NCBI RefSeq assembly: GCF_001434115.1
Contig: NZ_AZDW01000032.1
Span: 19,033 to 83,032, forward strand
Direction: 5' to 3'
From: Levilactobacillus zymae DSM 19395
GTDB taxonomy: Bacteria; Bacillota; Bacilli; Lactobacillales; Lactobacillaceae
Length of the DNA stretch: 64,000 nt
Program-made: the position numbers and the translations under genes
Notes under the pieces: model-generated
Told to the model about the DNA's origin: nothing
Seen by the model: only the letters and a program-made list of their open reading frames with translations
The model's database searches: none
Shown: in pieces, positions 27,658 through 35,834 of the stretch
Layout of the letters: each line of letters begins with the position of its first letter
How positions within the stretch are numbered: the first letter of the stretch is position 1

Positions 27658-27868
27658 AAAATTGGAATCCTTTCTGTGCTAAAAGTGAAATGGGCGAGAA
27701 ACTAAAGTGAGTGAGTTAAGGGATTAGCTTATCGCTCAATTAGTCGCGCCGTTAAATTAGTTTCATTGTACCGGTTATTGGCGGCGACCACCAGTGACTT
27801 AATCGTTTTTGTTTTCGGAGCTGTGCTATACTGAAAGGGGATACAGATAAGTTGAAAGGGGTAACAGT

Positions 27869-28909
27869 ATGACCGAAGAGTTTTACATTGGGACTTATAC
27901 CAAGCGCATCAGCCGTGGGATTTATCAGGTGAGCGTCGACAAGGACGCCGCCAAATTGACGGATTGCGAATGGTTGGCATCAGCCGGTAGCCCAACTTAT
28001 ATTGCGAAATCAAAAGCACAACGTTTGTACGTCATTAACAAAAAAGAGACCGATGGCCAAACGGAGGGCGGCTTGATTATCTACGATATGTCAGATAAGA
28101 AGCCCCGGGCCATCCAACAGGTCTTGAATCCAGGGTCGTCACCCGCTTACGTTTCCGTGGATGAAGACCGGCAGTTGGTCTACACCGCCAACTACCATAC
28201 GGGTAAGGTCACGGTTTACAAGATCGCCACGGACGGGTCCTTGACTCAAGCCGATGAGATCACCGATACCGATCCCGTAGGTCCAGCGCCGGAACAGGCG
28301 GACGGCCCTCACCCACACTACGCTAACTTGACGCCGGACGGGCGCTTGGTCGTGTGCGATTTAGGGACCGACCGGGTCTACCTCTACGACGTTGCCGACG
28401 ACGGAAAGTTAAGTGCCGTCAGTCACGTGGACTTACCAGCGGGTTACGGCCCACGGCACATCGTGTTCGACGCCCCGAAGAGTGTCGCTTATCTGGTCGG
28501 TGAACTGAGCAGTAACGTGGCGACGCTGACTTACGACGAACAGGCCGGCAAGTTGACCGTCAAGCAAATCACTCACGTCATTCCGGACGACTGGACGGCC
28601 CACAACGGGTCCGCCGCTATTCGGTTGAGTAGCGATGGCCGTTTCGTGTACGTTTCGAACCGGGGGAACAACTCGATCACGGTCTTGAAGACCGCCGATG
28701 ATGGCACCCTGACCGAGATTCAACGGATCGCCACGGAAGGCGATTTCCCGCGGGACTTCAACTGGACGGCCGACGAAAGCTTAGTTTTGGTCGTGCACCA
28801 AAAGTCCGACAACGCCAGTCTCTTCAAGCGTGACGCGGAAACCGGGAAATTAACGCTCGCCCAAAAGGACTTCATGGTTCCCGAAGGCGTCAGCGTCTTA
28901 CCCGCTTAA
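27869..28909 (+). CDS. pgl: Lactonase family protein (6-phosphogluconolactonase, YkgB/Pgl type)
   Basis: This 346-residue seven-bladed beta-propeller protein belongs to the lactonase family and would hydrolyse 6-phosphogluconolactone in the pentose phosphate (phosphoketolase) pathway. It begins YIGTYTKRISRGIY. Blade repeats include DGPHPHYANLTPDGR near 144-158, VSNRGNNSITVL near 260-271 and the C-terminal GDFPRDFNWTADE. GAAAGGGG precedes the ATG. It is monocistronic with its own terminator. Confidence 0.88.
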   Translation: MTEEFYIGTYTKRISRGIYQVSVDKDAAKLTDCEWLASAGSPTYIAKSKAQRLYVINKKETDGQTEGGLIIYDMSDKKPRAIQQVLNPGSSPAYVSVDEDRQLVYTANYHTGKVTVYKIATDGSLTQADEITDTDPVGPAPEQADGPHPHYANLTPDGRLVVCDLGTDRVYLYDVADDGKLSAVSHVDLPAGYGPRHIVFDAPKSVAYLVGELSSNVATLTYDEQAGKLTVKQITHVIPDDWTAHNGSAAIRLSSDGRFVYVSNRGNNSITVLKTADDGTLTEIQRIATEGDFPRDFNWTADESLVLVVHQKSDNASLFKRDAETGKLTLAQKDFMVPEGVSVLPA

Positions 28910-28935
28910 TCAGGTTGATTTAAAGATTACTAATC

Positions 28936-28984
28936 AAAACAGAGGGACTTTGCGAGAATATTCGTGGAGTCCCTCTGTTTTTTG
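28936..28984 (+). terminator. Terminator after the lactonase gene
   Basis: AAAACAGAGGGACT pairs with AGTCCCTCTGTTTT, with more T following. Confidence 0.9.
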
Positions 28985-29176
28985 CAGTTAAACTGCGAAT
29001 GCTAGGCCAGTTAGATAGTTAATAGACTATATTGTACGTCAACGATTGGTCAAAATAACCAACCGGAAAGAATTCAGGTATATTTATCGTGAAGGGGAAG
29101 GATGGTGCGTTGAAACCATCGTTTGGGGGCGACAACTCACCGAGGACAGTCGATCATGAAATTGGGGGTAATCACG

Positions 29177-29380
29177 ATGTTTGCATTTCTAGGGTCATGG
29201 CTATCAGTGTTTCTGACGTTTTTAGCGATTTTCTTTTTCGTTTACGGTGTGGTTACGTTCTGCTACCAACGGTGGGATAACCACAAGAAGCGCAGTGCCA
29301 AACGGAAGTTGCAGGCTTGGGCGAAACCAACGGGGGTCCAGTACTGGACGGTCACCAAGCTCGAACCGAATAAACATTAA
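29177..29380 (+). CDS. Small single-pass membrane protein
   Basis: This 67-residue protein has one strongly hydrophobic N-terminal helix (about 1-28) followed by a basic cytoplasmic tail (HKKRSAKRKLQAW). ATG at 29177 is chosen because GGGGG is at correct spacing; upstream in-frame starts would add a non-hydrophobic lead. Function unknown. It ends at a bidirectional terminator shared with the opposite operon. Confidence 0.7.
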   Translation: MFAFLGSWLSVFLTFLAIFFFVYGVVTFCYQRWDNHKKRSAKRKLQAWAKPTGVQYWTVTKLEPNKH

Positions 29381-29383
29381 ACG

Positions 29384-29419
29384 AAAGGTCTCACGCTACG
29401 ATTGCGTGAGACCTTTTTG
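29384..29419. terminator. Bidirectional terminator
   Basis: AAAGGTCTCACGC pairs with GCGTGAGACCTTT, with T-rich flanks, between the small membrane protein gene and the end of the three-gene operon on the other strand. Confidence 0.85.
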
Positions 29420-29424
29420 GTGGG

Positions 29425-30345
29425 CTAATCCACCGGATAGTTTTGTCGGAGAAAGACCGCCATCAACTGTAAATGGTGCTCCAGACTCAAGCGTTTGACC
29501 ACGCCCAAGCCCGGAAAATGGTGCTGGTCGTGGTAGGCGGCCAATTGTCGAGCCGCCGGGGTCTGCGTGGCCGCGGGTTGGTCGGGGAGCCAGGCCGCTA
29601 ATTTGGCTACGGCCTGGAAGAATTTTTCCTTGGGGTGCTTATAGTCGTCGCGGTCGTCCGATACGAACCGGTGAATCCGGAGTTGGTCGCCGGCAAAGTA
29701 GGTCAGGTGAAGCGTCACGGCGCGGGCCGGATACCCGTGCTCGCTGTAGTGACCGCCGCCGATGGTGTAGTCACTAAAGCCCTGGTCGTGGGTCGCGGCA
29801 ACGCGTTGCCAATCGTCACTGAAGAAGCCATCGGTTAGGTTGGCGTAGGTCTGTTCACGGTCGGGAAACCACGCGTGGTCGAACAGGCTGACGGTCGGCC
29901 GGGTTACCAGCTGCCGAATGCGGGCTTCGGGGGGGACCAGCAGATAGGTGGGCAAGTCAAGCCACCCGGCGGCCTGAGCGGCGACCAGTTCGTCGTATTG
30001 ACGGGCGATTAGGAGGGTGCGGTGTCCCTTTTGCGGCGTCAGGGCTTCCGGTGTGGTGGTGGGCCCCAGAACGTGGCCCAAGATGAGGTTCGGGTTGTCT
30101 TGCCAAGGGGACCAATCGTGGAGCTTTTGTTGGGTCAACGCGTAGTCACTGACCGTGGGATTGGTCACGATGACCAGTGGTTGGTCGTGCTCGACGAAGG
30201 CGGCCACGGTTTGCGGGAGGGCCTTGATGTCGCGGACCGGTTCGATGATGGGGATGAGGTTAGGGGGCAAGATGTGTTGCTGGGCAATGGCTTTTAAGGC
30301 CTGTAGGTCGAATTGGCGCCCGCGAAAATACGGAAAGTAGATCAT
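29425..30345 (-). CDS. Beta-protein-like (sce7725-type) protein
   Basis: This 306-residue protein begins YFPYFRGRQFDLQAL and continues to IPIIEPVRDI, the pattern I associate with the sce7725/phage beta-protein group. Its fold looks like a TIM-barrel-type alternating alpha/beta protein, and no catalytic motif is obvious. It is the last gene of a three-gene operon; its start overlaps the stop of the PD-(D/E)XK gene by four bases (ATGA), so it is translationally coupled to DNA-processing enzymes. Exact function unknown. Confidence 0.65.
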   Translation of the reverse strand: MIYFPYFRGRQFDLQALKAIAQQHILPPNLIPIIEPVRDIKALPQTVAAFVEHDQPLVIVTNPTVSDYALTQQKLHDWSPWQDNPNLILGHVLGPTTTPEALTPQKGHRTLLIARQYDELVAAQAAGWLDLPTYLLVPPEARIRQLVTRPTVSLFDHAWFPDREQTYANLTDGFFSDDWQRVAATHDQGFSDYTIGGGHYSEHGYPARAVTLHLTYFAGDQLRIHRFVSDDRDDYKHPKEKFFQAVAKLAAWLPDQPAATQTPAARQLAAYHDQHHFPGLGVVKRLSLEHHLQLMAVFLRQNYPVD

Positions 30346-31034
30346 GAGTGCGACTCCTTTAGGCGTTGTTGGAGCTGATAGACCTCGAGGTTCAGCGCGT
30401 CGACCTCCGTTTGAAGCGCGGTCACGGCGGTCTCTTCGGTGTCGGCGACAAATTGGTCGTAGAAATTGTGGTCGGGATTGTAAACGTCGTAATGCTGATG
30501 GCGCTTCTTCAGTTCCTGGTAGAGTCGCTCGGTGCTGTACTGTTTCAGGCCGGTCGCCATTTGCTTGGCCTTGAATACCTCGCGGCCCTGCGAGGCAATG
30601 AAGCGGCTTTGCAGTTCGGTGGCGGGCACCTGGAGCTCCTGGTGCCGTGGCGGCCGGGCGACCGTCAAGTAGCCCGGGGTGACCGGGGGTTCGCTGGCCG
30701 TGGCCAGGAGTTTTGCGTCAAACGGGCGGTAGATCAAGACCCCGATACCGGCGGGAATCTCGCCTGCCACGGCCTGATAGAGCTTCAACGGTAACACGAA
30801 GTAGTTATAGTGGCCCACGAACGATAATTTAGCGCTGGAATGAAAATCACTCTTGGTGACCTTGAGTTCGTAGCAGCGCCATTCCACGGTATGGTCCGGG
30901 AGTTCTTGGTAGCTGAGGGTGTCGACGATGCCTTGGTCGTTTGGCATGGTCACCTCTTCGACCGCGGTGGCACCGGCCTCGCGGCAATAGTAATACAACG
31001 TTTGTTCCAGGGCTAACGTTAGTTTAGTTTTCAT
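30342..31034 (-). CDS. PD-(D/E)XK nuclease-like protein (MmcB-like) with C-terminal coiled coil
   Basis: This 230-residue protein has a compact nuclease-like core: Asp38, then YELKV (Glu56-x-Lys58) followed by KSDF and a hydrophobic YFVLP strand, as in MmcB/YraN-type PD-(D/E)XK folds. The C-terminal 35 residues form a probable coiled coil with Leu/Glu heptads. It overlaps the helicase gene by 11 bp and the next gene by four, so the three are produced together. Substrate is presumably DNA (inference). Confidence 0.65.
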   Translation of the reverse strand: MKTKLTLALEQTLYYYCREAGATAVEEVTMPNDQGIVDTLSYQELPDHTVEWRCYELKVTKSDFHSSAKLSFVGHYNYFVLPLKLYQAVAGEIPAGIGVLIYRPFDAKLLATASEPPVTPGYLTVARPPRHQELQVPATELQSRFIASQGREVFKAKQMATGLKQYSTERLYQELKKRHQHYDVYNPDHNFYDQFVADTEETAVTALQTEVDALNLEVYQLQQRLKESHS

Positions 31035-33405
31035 GCTGCGGGGCCTCCTGAGTCCAAAAGTGGGCGATGGCCGGTCCCAATTGTTCGGGCCGGTAGAGTC
31101 GTTGGTAATGTTGCCAGTGCTGCGGGTAAAGCTGGGTGTATCGGGACGTGGTGAAGCGCTGATCCATCAGTAAGATCACCCCGACGTCCTGGGCCCCCCG
31201 AATCAGGCGCCCGGCTGCCTGAAAGACGTTATTGAGACCGGGCAACTGGTAGGCGAAGGCGAAGCCGGGTTGCCCCTGCTGATCGAAGTAGTCGCGAATC
31301 AGGTCGTTTTCGGGACTGATACCCGGTAGACCGACGCTCACGACGCCTACACCAATCAGCCGGCCGCCTTTCAGGTCGATGCCTTCGGAGAAGATGCCGC
31401 CCAGAAGCGCGAAACCGACTAACGTCTGGTCCGGGTCGGCGGTGAAGGCGTCGAGAAAGGCTTGGCGCGCGGTCTCGGTCATCTGGGCCTCCTGGCTGAT
31501 GGTGTGGACCTTGGGGTAGGCCATCTCGAAAGCCTGGCGCACGGTCAAGAGGTAGCTGTAAGAGGGCAGAAAAATCAGATAGTTGCCGGTACGACCGTCC
31601 ACCAGCGTCTTGATCGCCAATAAAATATTGGCGAGGTTGGCCTGGCGTTGCTTGTAGGTGGTTTGGATGTAGTTGGTGATCAAAATTTGTTGGTGTTCCG
31701 GGGGAAAGGGCGATTCCAAGCGGTAAGCGAGACTATCGTCACCGCCCCCCAGCACGGTCTGGTAGTAGCTTAGCGGCGAGAGGGTCGCCGAGAACAGCAC
31801 GGCCCCGTGACCTAGCGCCAGGCTGTCGGCTAGAAAGGCACTGGGGTCGAGGCAGAGTTGTTTGAGCGTGATGGCATCGTCTTCGAGGGTCAGGCGCATC
31901 CGGTAGGTGTCGTCGTAGTACTCGCCGATGCGCTGGTAGCTGATGGCCGTGAAGTAAAAGTCGAGAATCGCCTGAGTAAAGGGCGTTTGCGGTTGGTCGG
32001 CCAGCCAGTCGTGGATGGTTTCGATCAGGCGGCCCAGCTCGTGGTTAAAGGCCTCGGGCGGTGTCAAGAAGGTGGTATCGGTCTGTCCGCTCTGGCGGAG
32101 GGGGGCGGCAACGTCGGTGAAGGTGTCGCGCAGGTCGCGCAACCGGCGGCGGAGTTTACGGGAGGCCTGCGGGAGGTCCTCGCTTTGGTCTAACAGGCGG
32201 TCCAGGGGCCGGCTACTGATAGCCGCCGAGTACATGTCGCGGGACCGGTCAACCAGGTTGTGGGCTTCGTCGATCAGGAAGAAGTTGTCCGGGTCGGTGG
32301 TGGCGAAGAAGCGTTGCAGGTGAACCTGCGGGTCGAAGAGGTAGTTATAGTCGCCAATCACCACGTCACAAAAAAGACTGGCATCCAGTTGAAATTCAAA
32401 CGGATCCAGGGTGTGTTTGCGCGCGTAGGTTTCGATCACGTCGCGGGTGAGTTGGTCGTGATGTTGAATTAAGTCGAGGAGTGCCGGCTTCAACCGATCA
32501 TAGTAACCCAACATGAACGGGTTGTTTTCGGGCAACAGGTCGGCTTCTTCGGGGAACTGAATCTTGTCCTTGGCGGTCAGGGTGATGCTCTTGAGTTTTA
32601 GTCCCTGACCGGCCATCAGCGTGATGGCTTCTTCGGCCACGCGGCGGGTACTTTGCTTGGCGGTCAGGTAGAAGATGCGTTGAATCACGCCTTCGCCGAT
32701 GGCCTTGATGGTGGGAAACAACGTTGAGATGGTCTTCCCGGTCCCGGTGGGGGCTTCGGCAAAGAGGCGTTTGCGACTGAGGACGGTTTTGTAGACGGCT
32801 ACGGCTAGTTCGCGTTGACCGGGGTGGTACTGACCAAAGGGAAAGTCCAGCGCCTGAATCGTGGGGTCCCGGCGCTGCCGAAGATCGTCGCGGAAGGTCA
32901 ACCAGGTCTCGTATTCGTCGATGACTTGTTGGAAAAAGGTTTTCGCGGTATCCCGGTCGATGGTCTGATCGGTCTGGGTGACCTGATCCGTGCTGGTCTG
33001 GTAGTAGGTCAACGTTAACGTCAAACTGGTCAGCGTTGGAAGTTTGCAGAATAACATGTGGGCGTACAGCTTGACCTGGGCCCAGTACAGGGTCAGGGTG
33101 TTGGCGCTTAGCTGGTCGAAATCCGTGTCCGACGTTTTGATTTCTTCGATTTTAGCCGTGGTGGCCTCGTCGGTCGTTAACGTGACCCCGTCGGCGCGGC
33201 CGTGGAGGAGGTAGTCGTGGCCCGCTAGCGTCAAGGGCAGGTCTAGATAGTATTCTTTTTGGTAGTCGGTCCCGCGTTGCTTTTGCAGGCGCCGGTGAAT
33301 CTGGGCGCCCAGTAAGGCGGTATTTTGACTGTTCGACGTGGTGCCCAGGTCGCCGGTTCGTAAGGTGAACTCGACCAGGTCGCGGACCCCGAGTTTGATT
33401 GGCAT
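31024..33405 (-). CDS. Nuclease-helicase: RecB/Cas4-like PD-(D/E)XK domain fused to XPD/DinG-type helicase
   Basis: In this 793-residue protein, residues about 65-115 carry a RecB-family nuclease (GRADGV with Asp72, EEIK with Glu88/Lys90, QVKLY with Gln110 and Tyr114). From about 190 it is an SF2 helicase with Walker A APTGTGKT (218-225), DEAH (379-382) and QAAGRLIRG near the C-terminus. In relatives I remember, the segment before CDVVIGDYNY holds four iron-sulfur cysteines; here (about 280-300) there are none. First gene of the operon; ATG follows GGAGG. Confidence 0.85.
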   Translation of the reverse strand: MPIKLGVRDLVEFTLRTGDLGTTSNSQNTALLGAQIHRRLQKQRGTDYQKEYYLDLPLTLAGHDYLLHGRADGVTLTTDEATTAKIEEIKTSDTDFDQLSANTLTLYWAQVKLYAHMLFCKLPTLTSLTLTLTYYQTSTDQVTQTDQTIDRDTAKTFFQQVIDEYETWLTFRDDLRQRRDPTIQALDFPFGQYHPGQRELAVAVYKTVLSRKRLFAEAPTGTGKTISTLFPTIKAIGEGVIQRIFYLTAKQSTRRVAEEAITLMAGQGLKLKSITLTAKDKIQFPEEADLLPENNPFMLGYYDRLKPALLDLIQHHDQLTRDVIETYARKHTLDPFEFQLDASLFCDVVIGDYNYLFDPQVHLQRFFATTDPDNFFLIDEAHNLVDRSRDMYSAAISSRPLDRLLDQSEDLPQASRKLRRRLRDLRDTFTDVAAPLRQSGQTDTTFLTPPEAFNHELGRLIETIHDWLADQPQTPFTQAILDFYFTAISYQRIGEYYDDTYRMRLTLEDDAITLKQLCLDPSAFLADSLALGHGAVLFSATLSPLSYYQTVLGGGDDSLAYRLESPFPPEHQQILITNYIQTTYKQRQANLANILLAIKTLVDGRTGNYLIFLPSYSYLLTVRQAFEMAYPKVHTISQEAQMTETARQAFLDAFTADPDQTLVGFALLGGIFSEGIDLKGGRLIGVGVVSVGLPGISPENDLIRDYFDQQGQPGFAFAYQLPGLNNVFQAAGRLIRGAQDVGVILLMDQRFTTSRYTQLYPQHWQHYQRLYRPEQLGPAIAHFWTQEAPQHEN

Positions 33406-33523
33406 GGTGACGTCCTCCGTTTCTGGGCCTAATCATACCATATTTTCTGAGTGGTTTGAACGCACGTTCGCGAGGCGGATTTCTGGGGGAGTCGGTTAAT
33501 TGTGAAAAAATTATAAAAGAAAC

Positions 33524-33552
33524 TTGGCATTCTTTATGTAATCGCTTACAAT
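33524..33552 (+). promoter_or_regulatory. Promoter with embedded perfect cre box
   Basis: TTGGCA (33524-33529), 17 bp and TACAAT (33547-33552) form a sigma-A promoter. Between and overlapping the -10, TGTAATCGCTTACA (33537-33550) matches the cre consensus at every fixed position. CcpA binding here should strongly repress the HPr-like gene in good sugar. Confidence 0.85.
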
Positions 33553-33571
33553 TAAAGCAGAGGTGATCAGA

Positions 33572-33835
33572 ATGAAGACGATTGGACTTCCCTTATATGC
33601 AGAGATTCCGAATGTTGATGAGACGCCAGCCTTGCAGAAAATTTGCCAACACTATACCGGACACGCCACGATTCGGGTCCGGGACCTAGAAATCGATCCC
33701 CACGAACAACCCGAGGTGGCGCAACTGGGCCAGCACGGGGGTGAATTTATTCAGATCATTGCGGATGGTCCTGACGAAGGGTTACTGGCCGCCGCCATCC
33801 ATCAGCAATTAGCCAAAGATAAGTATTGTTATTAA
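33572..33835 (+). CDS. HPr/Crh-like small protein lacking the phosphorylated His
   Basis: This 87-residue protein aligns by eye to HPr over its whole length. From residue 42 it runs without gaps: VAQLG, IQIIADGPDE and the final helix match VMSLG, ITISASGADE and the last helix. The His15 position reads Asp16 (VDETPA for IHARPA) and the Ser46 position reads Glu45. It therefore should not carry phosphate in PTS transfer. ATG at 33572 follows AGAGGTGA; an upstream GTG lies in the ribosome site. A remote match, hence moderate confidence in the family. Confidence 0.6.
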   Translation: MKTIGLPLYAEIPNVDETPALQKICQHYTGHATIRVRDLEIDPHEQPEVAQLGQHGGEFIQIIADGPDEGLLAAAIHQQLAKDKYCY

Positions 33836-33894
33836 CGCTGGCCCCTTGACGCGTTCCGTCGCTTTCGCTAAGCTCGAAAGTGGAGGCGATGGGG

Positions 33895-34101
33895 ATGAAC
33901 GAAAAACAAATTCAACGACTTTGTCAGGTCGTGGGACCCAAGTATGGGTTGAACCTGACCCACGAAGGGTTAGTCATCACCAGCGTGAACGGTGAGCCCA
34001 CGAGCTTTGATGCCAGCCAGTACATGCCCGACCAGTTTATTGATTTTTTGACCAAGATTATCGGCACGAAAATGAAGGCTGATTTGTGGGACTGGCAATA
34101 G
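33895..34101 (+). CDS. Small protein, unknown function
   Basis: This 68-residue soluble protein begins MNEKQIQRLCQVVG and ends in Trp-rich DLWDWQ. GGAGG lies 8 bp before the chosen ATG; the in-frame GTG at 33880 and ATG at 33889 are too close to that site. It starts 59 bp after the HPr-like gene with no clear terminator between, so it may be cotranscribed. No family recognised. Confidence 0.6.
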   Translation: MNEKQIQRLCQVVGPKYGLNLTHEGLVITSVNGEPTSFDASQYMPDQFIDFLTKIIGTKMKADLWDWQ

Positions 34102-34115
34102 CCATTATTAATAGG

Positions 34116-34161
34116 AAAAAATAGCGATCCGCGATAAAATTTCGCGGATCGCTATTTTTAG
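34116..34161. terminator. Bidirectional terminator
   Basis: AAATAGCGATCCGCGA pairs with TCGCGGATCGCTATTT, with A/T tracts on both sides. Confidence 0.9.
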
Positions 34162-34512
34162 TTAGGCTTCTTCCCAACGGTCAAAGTCTTGGGCGTGATT
34201 GCCCAGGTAGACGATGGCTTCTTGGGTCAGAGCAGCACTTTCTTGTTTCATAGCGTCGGTTTCCTTAACGGCGTTGACGTCTTCTTCGTCCCACAGAAAG
34301 CCGGTGGCGATTTCTTCGTACTTGGTGCGGCGGCCTATTCCGTTATCCTTGAACAACTCGTCCAGACCCGTTAAGTCGGGTTGCCCGGCCTTTGCCACTT
34401 GTTGCGCTAAATTGGGCTGCCGACCTAATTTAACGGCGGCATAGTCCATGAGAAAGTCGTTCATATCAACGATAATGTCGTGACGCGCTTTTTTTTCATT
34501 TTTCTTTGCCAC
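34162..34512 (-). CDS. Hypothetical acidic protein
   Basis: This 116-residue, mostly helical, soluble protein has a basic start (MAKKNEKKARHD) and an acidic remainder. The start is GTG with AGAGGTGA upstream. No known motif is seen. It has its own terminator, shared with the convergent small gene. Confidence 0.65.
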   Translation of the reverse strand: MAKKNEKKARHDIIVDMNDFLMDYAAVKLGRQPNLAQQVAKAGQPDLTGLDELFKDNGIGRRTKYEEIATGFLWDEEDVNAVKETDAMKQESAALTQEAIVYLGNHAQDFDRWEEA

Positions 34513-34861
34513 TTCAGATCACCTCTTAGGTCAATTCTAGCCATTTTGGTGAAGAGACGCAATTGTTCTGGCGGGTTACGCGGGGTCACCGAAGCAAGCG
34601 GGGAACTATCCGACCGAATGGGGTGGTCCTGACTGGTCGCTTGGCCGCTAAATAGTTGCTTTGGTGGACCGCTAACCCTTGATATAAAAGGATTTATAGC
34701 AAGCCGCCCAACATTTACTCAAAATTTACACGATTGCGACAATTACTATATATTAGTCGCTTAGAATGGGTTTTGTAAGTTAAGGGGAGGCGTCACAGAG
34801 TTCGTTGCCTAACTTACGAAGTTGACGTATCGACTATATTAAAAGACATGGAGTGACAGGG
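34513..34861 (+). promoter_or_regulatory. pst control region with PhoP-box repeats and leader hairpin
   Basis: TTTACT (34714-34719) and TTTACA (34725-34730) form direct repeats with an 11-bp period, the spacing of PhoP boxes, about 19 bp before a TATATT -10 (34749-34754). In the leader, GTAAGTTA (34775-34782) pairs exactly with TAACTTAC (34810-34817). Phosphate-starvation activation by PhoP is expected. I see no gene in the interval. Confidence 0.65.
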
Positions 34862-35755
34862 ATGAATAAAGGAACAAAGTTAGCAATGGGATTTGCCACA
34901 ATTACCTTATTATTAGCAGGTTGTGGGAAAGCCACCAGTTCAACTAGCAGTAGCAAGTCTAGTAGTGCAGAACTTTCTGGTAAGGTAACCGCAGTGGGCT
35001 CGACGGCGCTACAACCCTTAGCAGCTAAGGCTGGCGCTAACTTTACGTCAAAGCACAGTAAGGTTAACTTGACGGTTCAAGGCGGCGGTTCGGGGACCGG
35101 GCTGAGCCAAGTTCAATCTGGTGCGGTTTCGCTTGGGGATTCTGATATCTTCGCCGAAGAAAAGAAGGGAATTGACGCTAGCAAGTTGACCGACCACAAG
35201 GTAGCCGTTGTCGGCATGGGTCCGGTCGTCAACAAGGACGCTGGCGTGAAGAACCTGAAGATGTCGCAATTGAAGCAAATCTTTACGGGTAAGATTACCA
35301 ACTGGAAGATGGTCGGTGGTAAGGACCAAAAGATCGTGATCATCAACCGGGCCCAAGGTTCCGGTACCCGAGCAACCTTTGAAAATGCTGTTTTGAAGGG
35401 CGCAACGGCAGTGAAGTCCCAAGAACAAGACTCCAACGGTGCGGTTCAAAAGATCGTGGCCACGACGCCAGGGGCCGTGAGTTACTTAGCCTTCTCTTAC
35501 TACACCAACAAGTTACAAGCCGTTTCGGTGGACAATGTCGCCCCAACGGACAACAACGTTGAAAACAACAAGTGGAAGATCTGGTCCTACGAACACATGT
35601 ACACCAAGGGCACGCCTAACGCAACCACGGCTGCTTTCCTGAAGTACATGACGTCCAAGGACGTGCAAAACAGCTTAGTTAAGGATATGGGTTACATTAG
35701 CATTCATGATATGCAAGTGACGAAGGATGCTAAGGGCGTTGTGACGTCTAAGTAA
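34862..35755 (+). CDS. pstS: Phosphate ABC transporter, phosphate-binding lipoprotein
   Basis: This 297-residue protein has a lipoprotein signal (TLLLAGC, mature Cys about residue 21), a Ser-rich linker, then the PstS binding fold: GSTALQPLA near 45-53, and the phosphate loop RAQGSGTRATFE near 161-172. It captures phosphate outside the membrane for PstCA. ATG at 34862 follows TGGAGTGA. First gene of the pstSCAB operon. Confidence 0.95.
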   Translation: MNKGTKLAMGFATITLLLAGCGKATSSTSSSKSSSAELSGKVTAVGSTALQPLAAKAGANFTSKHSKVNLTVQGGGSGTGLSQVQSGAVSLGDSDIFAEEKKGIDASKLTDHKVAVVGMGPVVNKDAGVKNLKMSQLKQIFTGKITNWKMVGGKDQKIVIINRAQGSGTRATFENAVLKGATAVKSQEQDSNGAVQKIVATTPGAVSYLAFSYYTNKLQAVSVDNVAPTDNNVENNKWKIWSYEHMYTKGTPNATTAAFLKYMTSKDVQNSLVKDMGYISIHDMQVTKDAKGVVTSK

Positions 35756-35834
35756 TCCGGATTTAAGGTGAATGTTTGGGTGAAGGTGCGCGGTTATGCG
35801 GCACCTTCACCTTTTTTAAGGGGGAAGTTAGCTC

